From assembly GCA_026120185.1 (NCBI GenBank), contig JANUWF010001477.1:248001-312000 (forward strand): DNA of 64,000 nt, given 5' to 3'. Shown one piece after another: positions 11,613-23,916 of this stretch. Below the pieces are notes generated by a model that saw only the letters and a program-made list of their open reading frames with translations, searched no databases and had not been told where the DNA came from. Positions within the stretch are counted from its first letter, which is position 1; each line of letters begins with the position of its first letter. The position numbers and the translations under genes are program-made. The DNA is from Voacanga thouarsii. Taxonomy: Eukaryota; Streptophyta; Magnoliopsida; Gentianales; Apocynaceae.

Positions 11613-11898
11613 AAATGGAAAACCTAAATTATTAAGCAAGATACTTGCGAAAATCTTGCCATGCACCATATTTCATGATATTTCACGTATGCCTTGCTTT
11701 TACAAGTTATGGAAAAGGAGTGAGAACCCTTTTCTATTTCTTAGACTAGAATATGTGTTGTGAAAGTATGGAGTACTCAACAAGAGCTGTTCTTCTTGTA
11801 CTAGCTTACATTGGAGGCAGACGACCGCAAGTAACTTGGCTAGTTCTGGGGTTCGTCTAACTCAAAATAAGGAAACAGGACATTGGGAATAGCTAATG

Positions 11899-11998
11899 CC
11901 TGAGTAATAGGCCCAAGTGGACCACAATTCCTAAATAACTGGCCCAAGTGGGCTACAATTCCTGAATAACCAGCCCAAGAGGGCCACAATTCTTGAAT
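11899..11998 (+). repeat. 31-bp minisatellite in LTR1 of G
   Basis: Three 31-bp units (11899, 11930, 11961) plus a fourth cut by copia A (11992-11998, resuming at 50012). Each holds a GGCCCAAGTGGGCC-like palindrome. LTR2 (about 58040-58100) and LTR3 (about 62545-62605) have only two units. Confidence 0.88.
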
Positions 11999-13885
11999 TG
12001 TTGGAATGTATGCTCTCTTAGACTAGGTTTCTAATGTATTTTTTACTTGTATTAAAAAAAAGTATTTTTCTTAGAATTTGTTTGTGAAATTTTCTTTATA
12101 TTTGTGCACAATTTTATTGGAAATGACCCATTGTGTTTAAGTAAATGGTTCATGTGAATAGAGGTCTTTCACAGTAAGGTATAGACCATGGGATACTTAA
12201 CACATAAACTATTGTTCTTAATTGGATGATGAGAATGAGAATCTCATCATGGTAAGGTTATTGTGTTATGAATTCCAAATAGAGAATGGCTTACCTTTAG
12301 CCAACGAGTAGTCTACTCATTTCATAACACAAACGTATTTTGAATACGTAGAACTGGACTTTTAGTGATGGTTTCTAAAAGTACTATATGATAGAAACCT
12401 AGACTACTATTGCTACAGCATGAACTTGTACTCTACAACTTGATTATAAGTTGGTAGTCTGACGAAACTGGAAATTGGTATACTGTAGTTGAGATTCTTG
12501 AGAAGGACTAATATACTTGTATGTTGGGTATATGTGACTAGTTAGTTAAGACAGACTTGTACAAGAAATTGTCTATACTATATCACCCCTTGTGGTTGTC
12601 CGAATGATTTAATTATCCAGGGCTCTGGGGAACATCACTTGGATATTGGATTTAGGGTAACTCCCTTAGAAAGCTGGAATATTCCAAGAAGTCGTGAATC
12701 ATTGGACTAGAAGCTTAAGGATGGTAGATGTCATTTAGAGAGGTATTAGTACACTATTTCCTTTCTAAATGAATGGTGATATGTAGAAGGGTATTTTAGT
12801 CATTTCACTTGTGGGTCAAAGACATAGCTAACGCAGCATTGTCCTTGAGGTAAATATTGCCGTATAGTGATATTAGAAAATATTTAAAATATAGAATACA
12901 ACTATTTATATAGTAAGGGTATTTTGGTCATTTTAGTAGACAAGGTGATGTGTCTTTTTGGTCCTCAGAATAGCCCGTAAGTCCTAATCATTTTAGGCCG
13001 AGGAAATGATCATAATGGAAAAGGGATTTTATTTTATTCAGGAAGTTTAATTTATTTTTGGACAAGAATAAAATAAAAGGAATGAGAGAAATTAAATTTA
13101 TTATCTAGTTTGATTGGTTAATTAATTATTCATGGCCTAAGCTAGATTGAATAATTACAAAAATTAACCTGGGCTTAAACTAGTTAATCAAAAGCTTAAT
13201 AATTATTTTAGTTCATTTGGGCTTACTAATTATTTATTAGGTTATTTTAATAGGCCCAGGAAATAAATAATTAATGGTTGTTATTTTTTTGGCTCATTGG
13301 GTCTAAGGAAATATAATAAATTATTTTAGTCTAGCATAGACTAAAGGATTTTTATTATTCACGGTACATAAGAGTTGGGGATTACCCAAATCTCTTCTGT
13401 TGTTAACCTCCAGATGTTTGAAATATCAAAACACCGGGGTTGGGTTATCTGGGATGTGAATAGGAGTTTTTTTTTAGAGAAAAACAGAACACACAACAAA
13501 CTAAAAGAAAAAAAAACCCAAAGTTTCGGTTCTCTCTCTTTTTAATCTTCTTCTCCCTTTTTCCATCTTCTTGTCTTTGCTAACTAATAGCAAAGGATCA
13601 AGAAGGACCATCCTCGCCTAGGTTATTTCACCAACATAGATAGGTAGATTAATATTCTGAGAAGCGAAAAGCTTCATGTACATGCTAAGAAGAAGTTGAC
13701 AGATCGCAGGTTTCTCGTTGGAATCATCGTCGAGACATGTGCTCCCGTGGTTGGTGCCTCATCTTCTCAGCCTATCTAGAAGAGGACACGTAAAGGTATT
13801 AATTTTAACCTTTCGCTGTGCTGTGTTCTTGTTTTTCTGGTAGCATTTCGTTCGTGCATGTTCCTCTATTTTTTCCATTCCTGCA
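11999..13885 (+). repeat. 5' LTR of copia A
   Basis: 1,887 bases from TGTTGGAATGTATGC to CATTCCTGCA. It aligns over its whole length with 48107-50006 and carries the same internal landmarks, such as the block CCTCGCCTAGGTTATTTCAC. Confidence 0.95.
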
Positions 13886-13887
13886 AG

Positions 13888-13900
13888 TGGTATCAGAGCA
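13888..13900 (+). other. Primer-binding site of copia A
   Basis: TGGTATCAGAGCA begins two bases after the LTR end. It matches the plant initiator tRNA-Met primer site exactly. Confidence 0.95.
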
Positions 13901-15660
13901 TTTGCTTTGAAAGGCTTAGGGTGATGCATGGTAGTTAATAAAACCTGGCAAGACCACTTATAATGAGATCCTTTGCTATTTTGGTATAGGTAGATTGTCT
14001 GTACACCTCATTATTGAGGTATTGGAACCTTTAAAAAATTTTCTTTACTGTTTTGTTTAGTTTCGTGTAAGCCCAATTTGAAAGGGTATAGGCCGTTGTT
14101 ATGTTATTTGGTGAAAAAATATAACAAAATATTGCATTGGACGGTTGTAAAGCATTAAAGAAGTGCCAAGCAAAATTTGCAAAAGAAATTCGTAGCGAAA
14201 TCTCAGTGGAGAAGATGGACCGAGCTGCAGCTGAGCCGAGCTGAGCCGGTCCTTCTGTGTGAGGGAAGCTGAGGCAGCCTAGGCCAATTGCGGCTCCAGG
14301 ACCGAGCATGGCCTTGGTTTTGGGTGTGTGCGAGGAAGCTTCCTTGTGAAAACTGAGCAGCAGCTTTCTTGCGGAAGCTGCTGTATTGGGCACCCGCTCG
14401 TGGACCGCGGTCCATGGGTTTTCCTATGGGCCATGATCCAGTGTGGCGGATGCACTGGACTAGAGAAAAAAATATATATACATATATATATGTATTATTT
14501 TTTGTCCATACCAGACAAAGTTATTTTTATTGCAATAGTTAATATTATTTGAATATTTTGCGTGAAAAAAATAATAGTAAAGGATATTAGGATTAAACAA
14601 GATTATTAATTAATTTAATTAATGTGTTTAATTATTTATTTGGGAACTTAGGATTAAAAATAGAAAAGCATGAAAATATTTACAATTTCCAGCATGCTAA
14701 TTATTGTAAGTCCTATGTGCATGTTTTCTCAAAGACCAAAGTCTTTGAAAAATTTTATTTGACAAGGAAAAATATTTTTCTTTAATTAAATAGTTATTTT
14801 AACTTAAACAAAACTTAATCCTTGGTTATTTTCTTAAAGGTTTTTTATCTTTGACACAGAAAATATTATGGATTTAGAAATTTTTGTAATTTAAAATGAA
14901 AAGCCATTTTAATTCATTTTTGCAAAGGATTTTTTTTTTTGGGGTCAAATAAAGCCTTGAGATCAAGATCTCTAGGAATTTTTTAAACGGAAAAGTTTTG
15001 AAATTATTAAGTTTTTGACTGAAATAAAATTAATCCATAAGGAAAGATTTCTCAAAGGATATAAACCTTGACATAGAAATTTTTTATGGATTTTGACATT
15101 TTATTTTAAGTTAAAGGAGAACTTAATTGGAATTTTTCAAAAAATATTTTTCTAAGAAAACCCTTATTTAAAAAACTAAATGGGAGAGGGTCCAATAGCC
15201 CCACAGCTTCTAACACGATCCTCATTAGAGATCGTAGGTCTCCTCGTGTCACCCTAGGAGTGAACCCGTATAGGATGGAACAACCACAACGATCTAGAAC
15301 TAATGGAAGGATGTAATTGATAACCCAAGATACGTACTATGATCGGTAGGCCTATGTTGGAAGTTATAGTGTGAGGTATGTCCATAGGAAATGAGAAGAA
15401 ACGGCCATCCCCTCGATGAGGTTATCTTCCAGATCATTACCTAGATGAAAAATTAATTTGTGGTGGTTAACACACGTAGCTTAGAAAACTGTTAATCTTC
15501 CCAAGAAGCTATGTCAATTTTTCTAAGAGCTAAATTAATCATGATAAAGATAATAGTAACGGGGTTAGCTATTATCAAGTTTGATATGAGGATAAAGTGC
15601 ACAAAATTATTTTTGTTTCACAGATACTAAGAATTTCTTTTATTTTTTTAAATTTTAGAA
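13901..15660 (+). other. Untranslated leader of copia A
   Basis: 1.76 kb, AT-rich, with a GC-richer patch at 14210-14460. No frame carries a recognisable domain. Long leaders before gag are common in plant copia elements of this kind. Confidence 0.75.
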
Positions 15661-16409
15661 ATGGTTGGTGGAGGTTCTTTCAGTCCCTTGGCCATTATTC
15701 TCCGTGAGAATAAGCTAACGGGTCCAAACTATGTGGATTGGAAAAGGAACCTGGACATAATACTCACAGTCGAAGAGTCTAAGTATGTCCTATACTAGAC
15801 CTGCCCAATAATTGATGAAGGTTCTACCATTGAGGAGCATAAGGCTGAAAAGGCATGGAAAAAGGCGATGAAATGGCCCGATGCTATATATTAGCCTCCA
15901 TGTTAAATGTGCTACAGTCCAAACACAAGCACATGGCTACTGCATTTGATATTAGCACATCTCTAGCAATAATGTTCTCAGATAAGAGCTAGCCCGCAAG
16001 GCAGGAGGCTCTTAGAACGATCATAAATACCAAGATGGTTGAGGGAGTATTAGTTAGAGAACATATGCCCAAAATAATTGCTACTTTCGAGGAAGCAGAA
16101 ATCTTGGGGGCTGTTATTATCCCCGAGAGCCAAGTGGACATGGTTCTCGAATCTTTGCTGGGCATATTCAATTAGTTCAAGTTGAATTACAACATAAACA
16201 AGTTAAACATGGGTTTAACTGAGTTGATGAAGGAGTTCCAGGTGGTAGAGAAGGTCATAAAGCTACAGGCTAGAGCCATGATAGCCCCATCTCTAGAACT
16301 AGGCCCAAGCCTAGAAAGTTCAAGAAGAAGAAGGGAAATGCAGTGCATTAGCCCAAGTCCCAGCCCAAAGATAAACCTAAGACAAATGCTTCAAGTGTGG
16401 AAAGTAGGG
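15661..16409 (+). pseudogene. Copia A gag, N-terminal and central part
   Basis: ATG 15661 opens a UBN2-type copia gag: a SPLAIILRENKLTGPNYVDW block, then KRNLDIILT. Stops follow early (TAG after YVLY near 15796) and several more after frame changes near 15890. The stretch to 16409 still reads gag-like fragments (FELNYNINKLNM, LMKEFQVVE) and ends inside a CCHC knuckle (CFKCGK), where copia B inserted. Gag would form the capsid-like particle that packages element RNA. Confidence 0.9.
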
Positions 16410-17113
16410 TGTTAGGGATATGCCATAGAGTCAATTTGTACTTATACTATTGTCGTTATATATTATGTAATAATACAAGGCATTTTTTTCATGAATAGTA
16501 CATTTAGTTTTGTGGTCATTAAGTATGTGACTTGATAGTAAAACCTTACAATCAATACAATGACTATTCTTAAACAGTCCCTGATCGATTATTATTAGTG
16601 GAATAATAATAAATTAAGATTAGTATGTTTATGATTTGATGGCTATGCTTTACTGGTCATGGATATATATGATATCAAGTCAAAACATAAACAAATGTTA
16701 GAGAACATTATATTGGACATGACCTACTGTGAGAGTACTTCATGGAACATGTCATAAGTACTTTCAAGCCACAATGATATTAAAAGTCCTTCAACTTGAA
16801 TTCAACATAGTTTCCTACTTGATAAATTCTATATTTTGACGTTGTCTAAAATTATCTTTAACCAGATAATAAATTAGACTGCTGTTGGATATAGAATAAA
16901 TCAGGGAAAGGAATATGATTGATAGTGAAGGAATTTGTCCCTCTTAATTATGGAAGAGATATCTATGGGCCCCTTGATAAGTTAGACTGTTAAAATGTAT
17001 GGCCGTACTCAAATATATCAATCTAAAATATTGATATAATTTGTTTGAACAGTCTACTATGAGATCAAGAAATAATTGATTAAACTTAACAAGGATGATA
17101 TGCTCTGTGCTGA
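16410..17113 (+). repeat. 5' LTR of copia B, 3'-truncated
   Basis: About 704 bases aligned with 20485-21188 of the 3' LTR. Similarity ends at GATATGCTCTGTGCT, and gag sequence follows directly. The last 800 or so bases of the LTR and the PBS are gone. Confidence 0.92.
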
Positions 17114-17558
17114 ACTGAACATTAAGAAGAATACTCCTAGTATTCTAATGGTTCAAAAAGGGAAATGAAAAAGGAAAAACAAAAAGGGCAAAGTCATAGC
17201 CAGTAAGGGCAAGGACAAGGCTAAGTCCAAGTTCAAACCAAAACCTAAGGCCAAGACACCAAATGAGGGAGCTTGCCACCATTGTGGAGAACAAGGACAT
17301 TAGTTAAGAAATTGCAAGATCTATTTGGAATCAAAGAAGAAGAAGGACAGTGAGACTGCCACTTCAAGTATTTATGTTATAGAAATTAATGTATCTACTT
17401 CTAATTCATGGGTATTGGATACCGATTGTGGATCTCACATTTGTGTAAATGTGCAGGGTCTAAAAAGGAGTAGAGCCTTGGCAAAAGGTGAGGTGGACCT
17501 ACGAGTTGCGAATGCAGCAAAAGTTGCTGCAGTAGCTGTATGAACTTTTGAATTAATT
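17114..17558 (+). pseudogene. Copia B gag C-terminus and protease
   Basis: A Lys-rich gag tail (17160-17265) leads to a zinc knuckle CHHCGEQGH at about 17275, with TAG in place of the usual Trp, then LRNC. The protease core follows at about 17410-17440: SWVLDTDCGSHIC, where the catalytic D-T/S-G triad reads D-T-D, so the conserved glycine is lost. The frame closes with TGA near 17541. The enzyme would have cut the gag-pol polyprotein. Confidence 0.88.
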
Positions 17559-18500
17559 TTGTCCAGTGGGCTTGTTTTACTGAATGATTGTTTTTATGTT
17601 CCTGCTATAAGTAGGAATATAATTTCAGCTTCTTGTTTAGATTTAGAAGGTTTTAAATTTGTTATTAGGAATAATATTTGCTCCATTAATAAAAATGGCA
17701 TTTTTTTTTATGGAGATGCCTCATTATCAAATGGGCTCTATATTCTCAATCTTCGTAGATCTTCGAACAAGTCTATCTATAACATTAATATTAAGAGATT
17801 GAAATCCAATGATTTAAATCAGACTTACTTCTGGCACTGTCGTTTGAGCCATATATATGAGAAACGCATAACAAGCCTTCATAATGATAGGCTTCTAAAT
17901 TCATTTGATTTAGAATCTTACGAAACATGTGATTCTTGTTTATTAGGCAAAATGACTAAGGTGCCTTTTAAGAGACAAAATGAAAGGACAACTGATTTAT
18001 TAGGCCTAATACATATTGATGTATGTGGACCAATGAATACACATGCTAGAGGAGGATTTCAGTACTTCATTACATTTACGGATGATTTCAGCAGAGATAG
18101 CTACCTGTATCTGATGAAACATAAATCCGAATCGTTCCAGAAATTCAAAGAATTTCAAAATGAAGTACAAAATTAGCTTGGCAAAAGTATCAAAACACTT
18201 CAATCAAACCGAGGTGGTGAATACTTAAGTCACGAGTTTAACGAGCATGCATCTTAAGAATTGTGGAATTATCTCCTAATTAACTCCACCTAGAACACCT
18301 CCATAGAATGGTGTATCTAAACGGAGAAATCAAACTTTATTAGATATGGTTCGATCAATGATGAGTCAAACTGATCTTCCAATCTCCTTTTGGGGTTATG
18401 CCCAAGAGACTGCTGCATTCATACTAAATTAAGTTCCATCTAAATCGGTTTAGAAAAAGCCATATGAGATATGGATTGGGAGATAACCTAGTTTGTCGTT
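17559..18500 (+). pseudogene. Copia B integrase (GAG-pre-integrase, zinc and core domains)
   Basis: An open stretch to 18176 carries the pre-integrase segment (FYVPAISRNIISAS), the HHCC region (HCRLSH, then CDSCLLGK) and the start of the core with the first two catalytic acids in HIDVCGP and FTDDFSR. The third, in RGGEYL near 18212, lies beyond a TAG at 18174. Further stops and frame changes break the C-terminal part to about 18490. Integrase would insert the cDNA. Confidence 0.9.
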
Positions 18501-20063
18501 TCTCAAGATTTGGGGTTGTGAAGTCTATGTAAAGCATTTATTATTTGATAAACTTGCACCTAAGTCAGATAAATGTATATTTGTGGGATATCCTAAAGAA
18601 ACTAAAGGATACCAATTTTTTCTCCAAAAAAAAAAAAAAAGAGTAATTGTCGCTCGAAATGGATTCTTTCTTGAAAAGGAATTTATTTGCAAAAGAATCA
18701 ATCGGAGTAAAATATATCTTGATGAGATTTAAAAGCCACAATTAGTATCTGAACCAAATAATGAACCTCAATTAGATGGCTCACAACTCCAAGATGAGCC
18801 TACTTCTATAGAACAAGGACCTCGAAGATCTGATAAGGTTCGTCGACAACTTGAGAGATATGGATTCCTCATCACTGACAATCATAATGTGGGGCTTATG
18901 GTTAATAATGAGCCCACTTCCTATCAAGAAGCCATTAAGAGTTCTGATTCTGGAAAATGGTTAGAGGCCATGAAGTCTGAGATGCAATCCATATATGATA
19001 ACCAAGTCTGGACTTTGGTTAATCCACCTGAAGATTAAAAAACCATTGGGTGTAAATGGGTTTTCCAAAAGAAAACAGACATTAAGGGAAATGTGCATAC
19101 TTACAAAGCACAACTGGTAGCAAAATGTTATAGACAAACTCATGGTATAGACTTTGATGAAACCTTTTCACCAGTTGTAATGCTTAAATCTATTAGAATT
19201 CTTCTTGCCATAGCAGCATATTATAATTATAAGATTTGGCAAATGGATGTCAAAATCACGTTCCTTAATGGAAACTTACTCGAAGATGTGTACATGACAC
19301 AATCTGAGAGTTTTGATGATCCTTTGAATTCTAATAAAGTGTGCAAGCTTCAAAGATTCATTTATAGATTGAAACAAGCATCTCGAAGCTGGAATCTTCA
19401 TTTTGATGAAGTAATTAAAGAATTTAACTTTATTAAATATGAAGATGAGCCTTGTATCTATAAGAAAACTAGTGGGAATACAATAGTCTTTTTGGTACTT
19501 TATGTTGATGACATCTTACTCATTGGAAATGACAACCAACTCTACAAAGTGTAAAAATATGGTTGGGAAATTATTTCTCAATGAAAGAATTAGGTGAAGC
19601 TGCCTATATTTTAGGTGTAAGGATCTATAAAGATAGATCTATAAAGCTAATTAGACTAAATCAAAGTGCATACGTTGACAAGGTACTGAGAAGGTTTAGT
19701 ATGCAAGACTCTAAGAGAGGATTCTTGCCAATGTCACATGGCATTAAGCTCAGCAAAACTCATAGTCCTTCCACAAAGGATGAAGAAGAGCGCATGAACA
19801 AGATACCATACGCTTCTGCTATAGGATCTATCATGTATGTCATGTTATGTACTCAACCCGATGTGTTATATACATTGAGTATGACGAGCAGGTTCCAGTC
19901 AAATCCTGGAGAGCCACATTGGACTGCTGTCAAGAACATACTGAAGTACTTAAGAAGAACTAAAGATATGTTCTTAGTTCATGGAGGACAAGAAGGTGAG
20001 CTAGTTATAAATGGTTACATTGATGCTAGTTTTCAGTCCTACATAGATGATTACAGATCGTAA
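18493..20063 (+). pseudogene. Copia B linker and reverse transcriptase
   Basis: The 79-codon open segment from 18493 is the end of integrase and the linker (WGCEVYVKHL, FVGYPKETKGYQF), containing an A run at 18628-18641. RT starts near 18955 and reads WTLVNPPED, a stop, then KWVFQKK; it is open from 19093 with FSPVVMLKSIR, WQMDVK and the intact catalytic box LYVDDILLIGND near 19500. A stop and frame change at 19552 precede the RT end (MGNYFSMKELGEAAYILG, then IGSIMYVMLCTQPD). Confidence 0.92.
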
Positions 20064-20470
20064 TCAGGTTTTCTATTTTGTTTGAATAGAGGTGCTGTAA
20101 GCTAGAAAAGTTTAAAGAAAGACACCGTGGCCGATTCTACGACAAAAGCTGAGTATGTAGCTGCCTCAGTTGCAGCTAAAGAAGCAGTTTGGATTAAAAA
20201 TTTCATTACAGAACTAGATGTAGTTCCTAATATCGTGACAACAATGGAGCCATTGCACAAGCTAAGGAACCAAGATCACATCAGCGATCTAGACCTATAC
20301 TTAGACGTTTCCCTCTTATTCAAGAAATTGTTGATAGAGAAGATGTTAAAGTATGCAAGGTATCAACTGATGATAATGTTGCTGATCCCTTGACAAAGCC
20401 TCTCCTATCATCTAAACATGATAGTCATACTAGATCAATGGGATTACGGTTTATGTCAAATTGGTCTTAA
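20064..20470 (+). pseudogene. Copia B RNase H
   Basis: It reads TKAEYVAASVAAKEAVW from 20140. After a frame change near 20245 come NGAIAQAKEPRSHQR and NVADPLTKP, ending with a stop at 20468-20470 just before the polypurine tract. It would remove RNA from the RNA/DNA hybrid. Confidence 0.9.
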
Positions 20471-20471
20471 T

Positions 20472-20484
20472 GCAAGTGGGAGAT
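20472..20484 (+). other. Polypurine tract of copia B
   Basis: GCAAGTGGGAGAT abuts the 3' LTR start. Confidence 0.9.
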
Positions 20485-22001
20485 TGTTAAGGATATGCCC
20501 TAGAGTCAATTTGTACTTATACTATTGTCGTTAAGTATTATGTAATAATACGAGGCATTTTTTTTCATGAATAGTGCATTTAGTTTTGTGGTCATCAAGT
20601 ATGTGATTTGATAGTAAAATCTTACAATTAATACAATGACTATTCTTCAACTATCCTTGATCGATTATTATTAGTGGAACAATAATAAATTAAGATTAGT
20701 ATGTTTGTAACTTGATGGCTACGTTTTACTGGTCATAGTTATATGTGATATCAAGCCAAAACAAAAATAAATGTTAGAGAACATTGTATTGGATATGACC
20801 CACTATGAGAGTACTTCATGGAACATGTCATAAGTACTTTCTAGTCATAATGATATTAAAAGTCCTTCGACCTGAATTCATCATAGTTTCCTATTTGATA
20901 AATTCTATATTTTGACGTTGCCTAAAGTTATCTTTAACCAGATAATAAACTAGACTGCTGTTGGATATAGAATAAATCAGGAAGAGGAATATGATTGATA
21001 GCGAAGGAATTTGTCCCTCTCAATTATGGAAGAGATATCCTTAGGTTCTTTGATAAGTTAGACTGTTAAAATGCATGACCATGCTCAAATATATCAAAAT
21101 GAGATATTGATATCATTTGTTTGAACAATCTACTATGAAATCAAGAAATAATTGATTAAGCTTAATAAGGATGATATGCTCCGTGCCTTATGCTTAATTT
21201 GGATATCGTGTGACAAAATGACTAAATATAAAGTTATAGTTTGGTTCAAAGTGATCACTGATATTCATTTAACCTGGATAGTTATAATATTTTGCTAGAA
21301 ACCGCTTATAACTTATGGGCCATTTAAATGTGATTTGGGCACACTGCCAGTGTTAAATGAACTTATAGGGTCACACAATAAGCGAACTTGTTAGGTTATT
21401 TTTCTAGTAATCAGGTTCGATAAATCTAGAAATATGTCTAAGTTAATTAAACCTATAAAATTGACCAGATACAATGAATCTGAAAATATGATCATATTTG
21501 ATGTATATGGATGATATTCAGATTGTAAGAATCTGACTCGGCAAATTAATTAGTTAAATTACTGAGTAATGGTGAATCTTATCACATTTGTTTTAATTTA
21601 ATGTGAATTTAAAATAAAATATGATAAGATATTATCAGTATTTGACTCCAAGAAGTTTGTTTGGTTTTAAAAAAAACCATAACCATCTTCTCAAGGGTGC
21701 TCTCTGTTAATATTCGTGCCTCCATTCACTAGATAAATTCAAGCCTCTCAAACCCTAGGCGCTAGCACTCCCGGGGTAACGAGTTGGTTCGCCGTGTGTA
21801 TCTAATAGAGGGCGTTCACACATTGTAGCATTTGGTGATCGTTCGAGTTGCATGTATGACAATAAAATCAGAATCCAATGATCTTGATTATGTTGGTTAA
21901 AGGTAATTCTGTAATTCCTAAATCATCTTTATCGTTTGGCTTAGGTCCTCAGAAGGGGTTCATGGATGTTTTCGGTATTTTGGAGTCCACGAATCCTAAC
22001 A
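20485..22001 (+). repeat. 3' LTR of copia B
   Basis: 1,517 bases, TGTTAAGGATATGCCC to CCTAACA. The complete copy; the first 704 bases match the 5' fragment closely. Confidence 0.92.
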
Positions 22002-22290
22002 GAATGGACACTAACAAAAGGAGTGTCCAGATTTTCAGGCCAAGAAAAATCGCACAGGTAATGTTCTCTATTTAGAGTCTATATTAATGATTGGATCAAC
22101 TTCCACTTGAATTATTTATTTAGGAGCTACTAATCATATCTCTAACTCTTTGCAAGGGTTTAGGAAGGTTAGAAGACTCTAGAAGAGAGAATATGGATTA
22201 TGCGTAGGAAATGGAGCACAAGTTTGAGCCCTTGCTATTGGAGAACTAAAACTTACTTTTAATTGTAATAGAATAGTTATTTTGAAGGAT
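22002..22290 (+). pseudogene. Copia A gag knuckle end and protease
   Basis: Directly after copia B the copia A frame resumes with GH, a TAA stop, and QKECPDFQAKK, the second half of the knuckle begun at 16390. The protease follows: a TST-stop-IIY block, then LGATNHISNSLQGF near 22120. The catalytic Asp-Ser-Gly has become Tyr-Leu-Gly, so it is inactive. Confidence 0.88.
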
Positions 22291-23449
22291 ATTTTATTTG
22301 TTCCTAGTTTAAGACAGAATTTGATTTCAATTGCAAAACTAATCAATCAAAGATATTTTGTTTCTTTCCATTCTAGTATTACTATCAATAGAAATGGAGA
22401 AGTTATATGTACTGGGCAAATGTTTGGAAATCTATTCTTCATTAATCCTATTAACAATCAATTGAATAATGCTCAATCAGAACCTTTAAATAGGAAGAGA
22501 AAGACTAATATAAATTACTCATATATTTGGCATCTAAGGTTGGGCCACATTAACTCAACTAGGATTCAGAGATTAATCCATGATGGGCCTTTAGGCTAAT
22601 TGAGATTGAAAAGTTGGCCTCAGTGTAAATCCTATATTATAGGAAAAATAACCAAAAGGTGGATAGAGCCAAAGAAGAATTGAGTCTTGTTCACATTGAT
22701 ATGTGTGGTCCTTTGTCTAGACCAGCAAGAAGGGGGTTTGAGTACTTCATCACTTTCACAGATGATTGTACAAGGTATGGTCACGTTTATCTGATGAGAC
22801 GCAAGTCTAACTATTTTGACAAGTTCAAAGAGTTTAAGGCTGAAGTGGAGCATCGAATAGGTAAGGTAATTAAGACCTTACGATAAGATCGTGGTAGAGA
22901 ATATCTCCTTAGTGAATTCAAAGACTACATGGTGCATCATGGGATAGATCCTAGCTCTCTGTGCCGGGGAGACCCCAGCAGAATTGAGTAGCTGAGAGAA
23001 TGAACAAGACATTGATGGAAATGGTCTGAAATATGATGTCTCGTGCTCATCTTCCAATATCTTTTTGAGGATATGCCCCAGAAATAATGGCATATATTAT
23101 GAAGTTGGTGCCTTCCAAGTCAGTACCTAGGACTCTCTATGAGAGGTGGTCTGGGTATAAGCCAAGTTAAATCATCTCAAGATATAGTGTTGTCCAACTT
23201 ATGTACTGATCAAGGGAGACAAGTTAGAGCCAAGATTAGAATTATGCTATTTTGTAGGGCATCCAAAAAGTACAAAGGGTGGTTACTTTTATCATCCTAA
23301 TGAGTAAAAAGAACTCGTGAGTACTAATACTAGATATTTAGAGGATGAATAAAGTACATCTACTAAAAGTTCAATAAGGTTGGAACTTGAAGAGAAATTA
23401 TCTTCTGAATTAACTTCTCCTAACCCGATTATAGAACAAGAAGAGGCAC
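22282..23449 (+). pseudogene. Copia A integrase
   Basis: It reads ILFVPSLRQNLISI (pre-integrase), WHLRLGHINSTRI (zinc region), HIDMCGP near 22695, FTDDCTR near 22765 and a GREYL block near 22893 that carries the third catalytic residue. Stops and frameshifts separate the pieces. The C-terminal part (FVGHPKSTKGGYF near 23250) runs to 23449, where gypsy C inserted; coding resumes at 44881. Confidence 0.9.
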
Positions 23450-23916
23450 TGATATGACCTTGTGTGGACTTTTTCTTGGTGTTGTGAGTGGTTTAGTTGG
23501 TTTGTGTTCAACTTAACCAAATGGGAACAAAACAGAGATTCTTCTAGAGATAAAAAAGAGAAAGTGGGATAACAACCTACCCTCTATCAAACCCTTGAAA
23601 AACTAAGCTTCAAAGAGCCTCAAGAAAAGTAGAAAGTTCTACTATAATTTCACCCCAATATCCTTGAAGCAACTAAGGCAAACAAGAACAAATAGAATAG
23701 ATAAAATATGCATCCAAATAATGGAATTCAAACAAACTTTAGAAGAACAAAGCAACTAAGACCCATTCAAAGAAATCACATTGGATTATCCAAAAGATTT
23801 TATAGACTCATTCATAAGGACGACCAACCCTTAAGCATGCTCTTGAACAAGATGAACAAGGAGGCTAGGGTCTCTCAAGATTCTCTCACAAATTTGAATT
23901 AAAGAGTGTGAATTGT
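23450..23916 (-). repeat. 3' LTR of gypsy C, distal part
   Basis: Matches 43855 to about 44325 of the other LTR; interrupted after 23916 by element D. Confidence 0.95.

Larger units (their letters stand above)
10413..11998 (+). repeat. LTR1 of element G, 5' part
   Basis: Begins TGTAACATACCTCCCG, aligned with 56118 and 60645. Relative to LTR2 it lacks about 500 bases right after the first 45, and about 120 bases before CAAGATACTTGCG. It has gained a 25S rDNA fragment. It stops at 11998, where copia A inserted, and resumes at 50012. Confidence 0.9.
16410..22001 (+). mobile_element. Ty1/copia element B nested in the gag knuckle of copia A
   Basis: The left boundary TGTTAGG (16410) and right boundary CCTAACA (22001) are perfect inverted ends. 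Copia A's zinc knuckle stops at 16409 (CFKCGK) and resumes at 22002 (GH, then KECP). The 5' LTR is truncated at 17113 by a deletion that joins it to the end of gag, so PBS and most of gag are missing. Protease, integrase, RT and RNase H follow in order but are broken. The flanking pentamers (TAGGG left, GAATG right) do not match, so the TSD has decayed or an end was altered. Confidence 0.92.

Noticed and set aside
11343..11669. A 108-codon minus-strand frame
   Set aside because: It is the antisense of the 25S rDNA fragment and its flanks; not a gene.
14031..14552. Several 70-120-codon frames on both strands in the copia A leader
   Set aside because: They overlap each other in a GC-richer patch and have no domain or conserved counterpart.
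21878..22075. A 65-codon plus-strand frame
   Set aside because: It crosses the boundary of the B 3' LTR and copia A gag, so it is a chimera of non-coding and shifted coding sequence.
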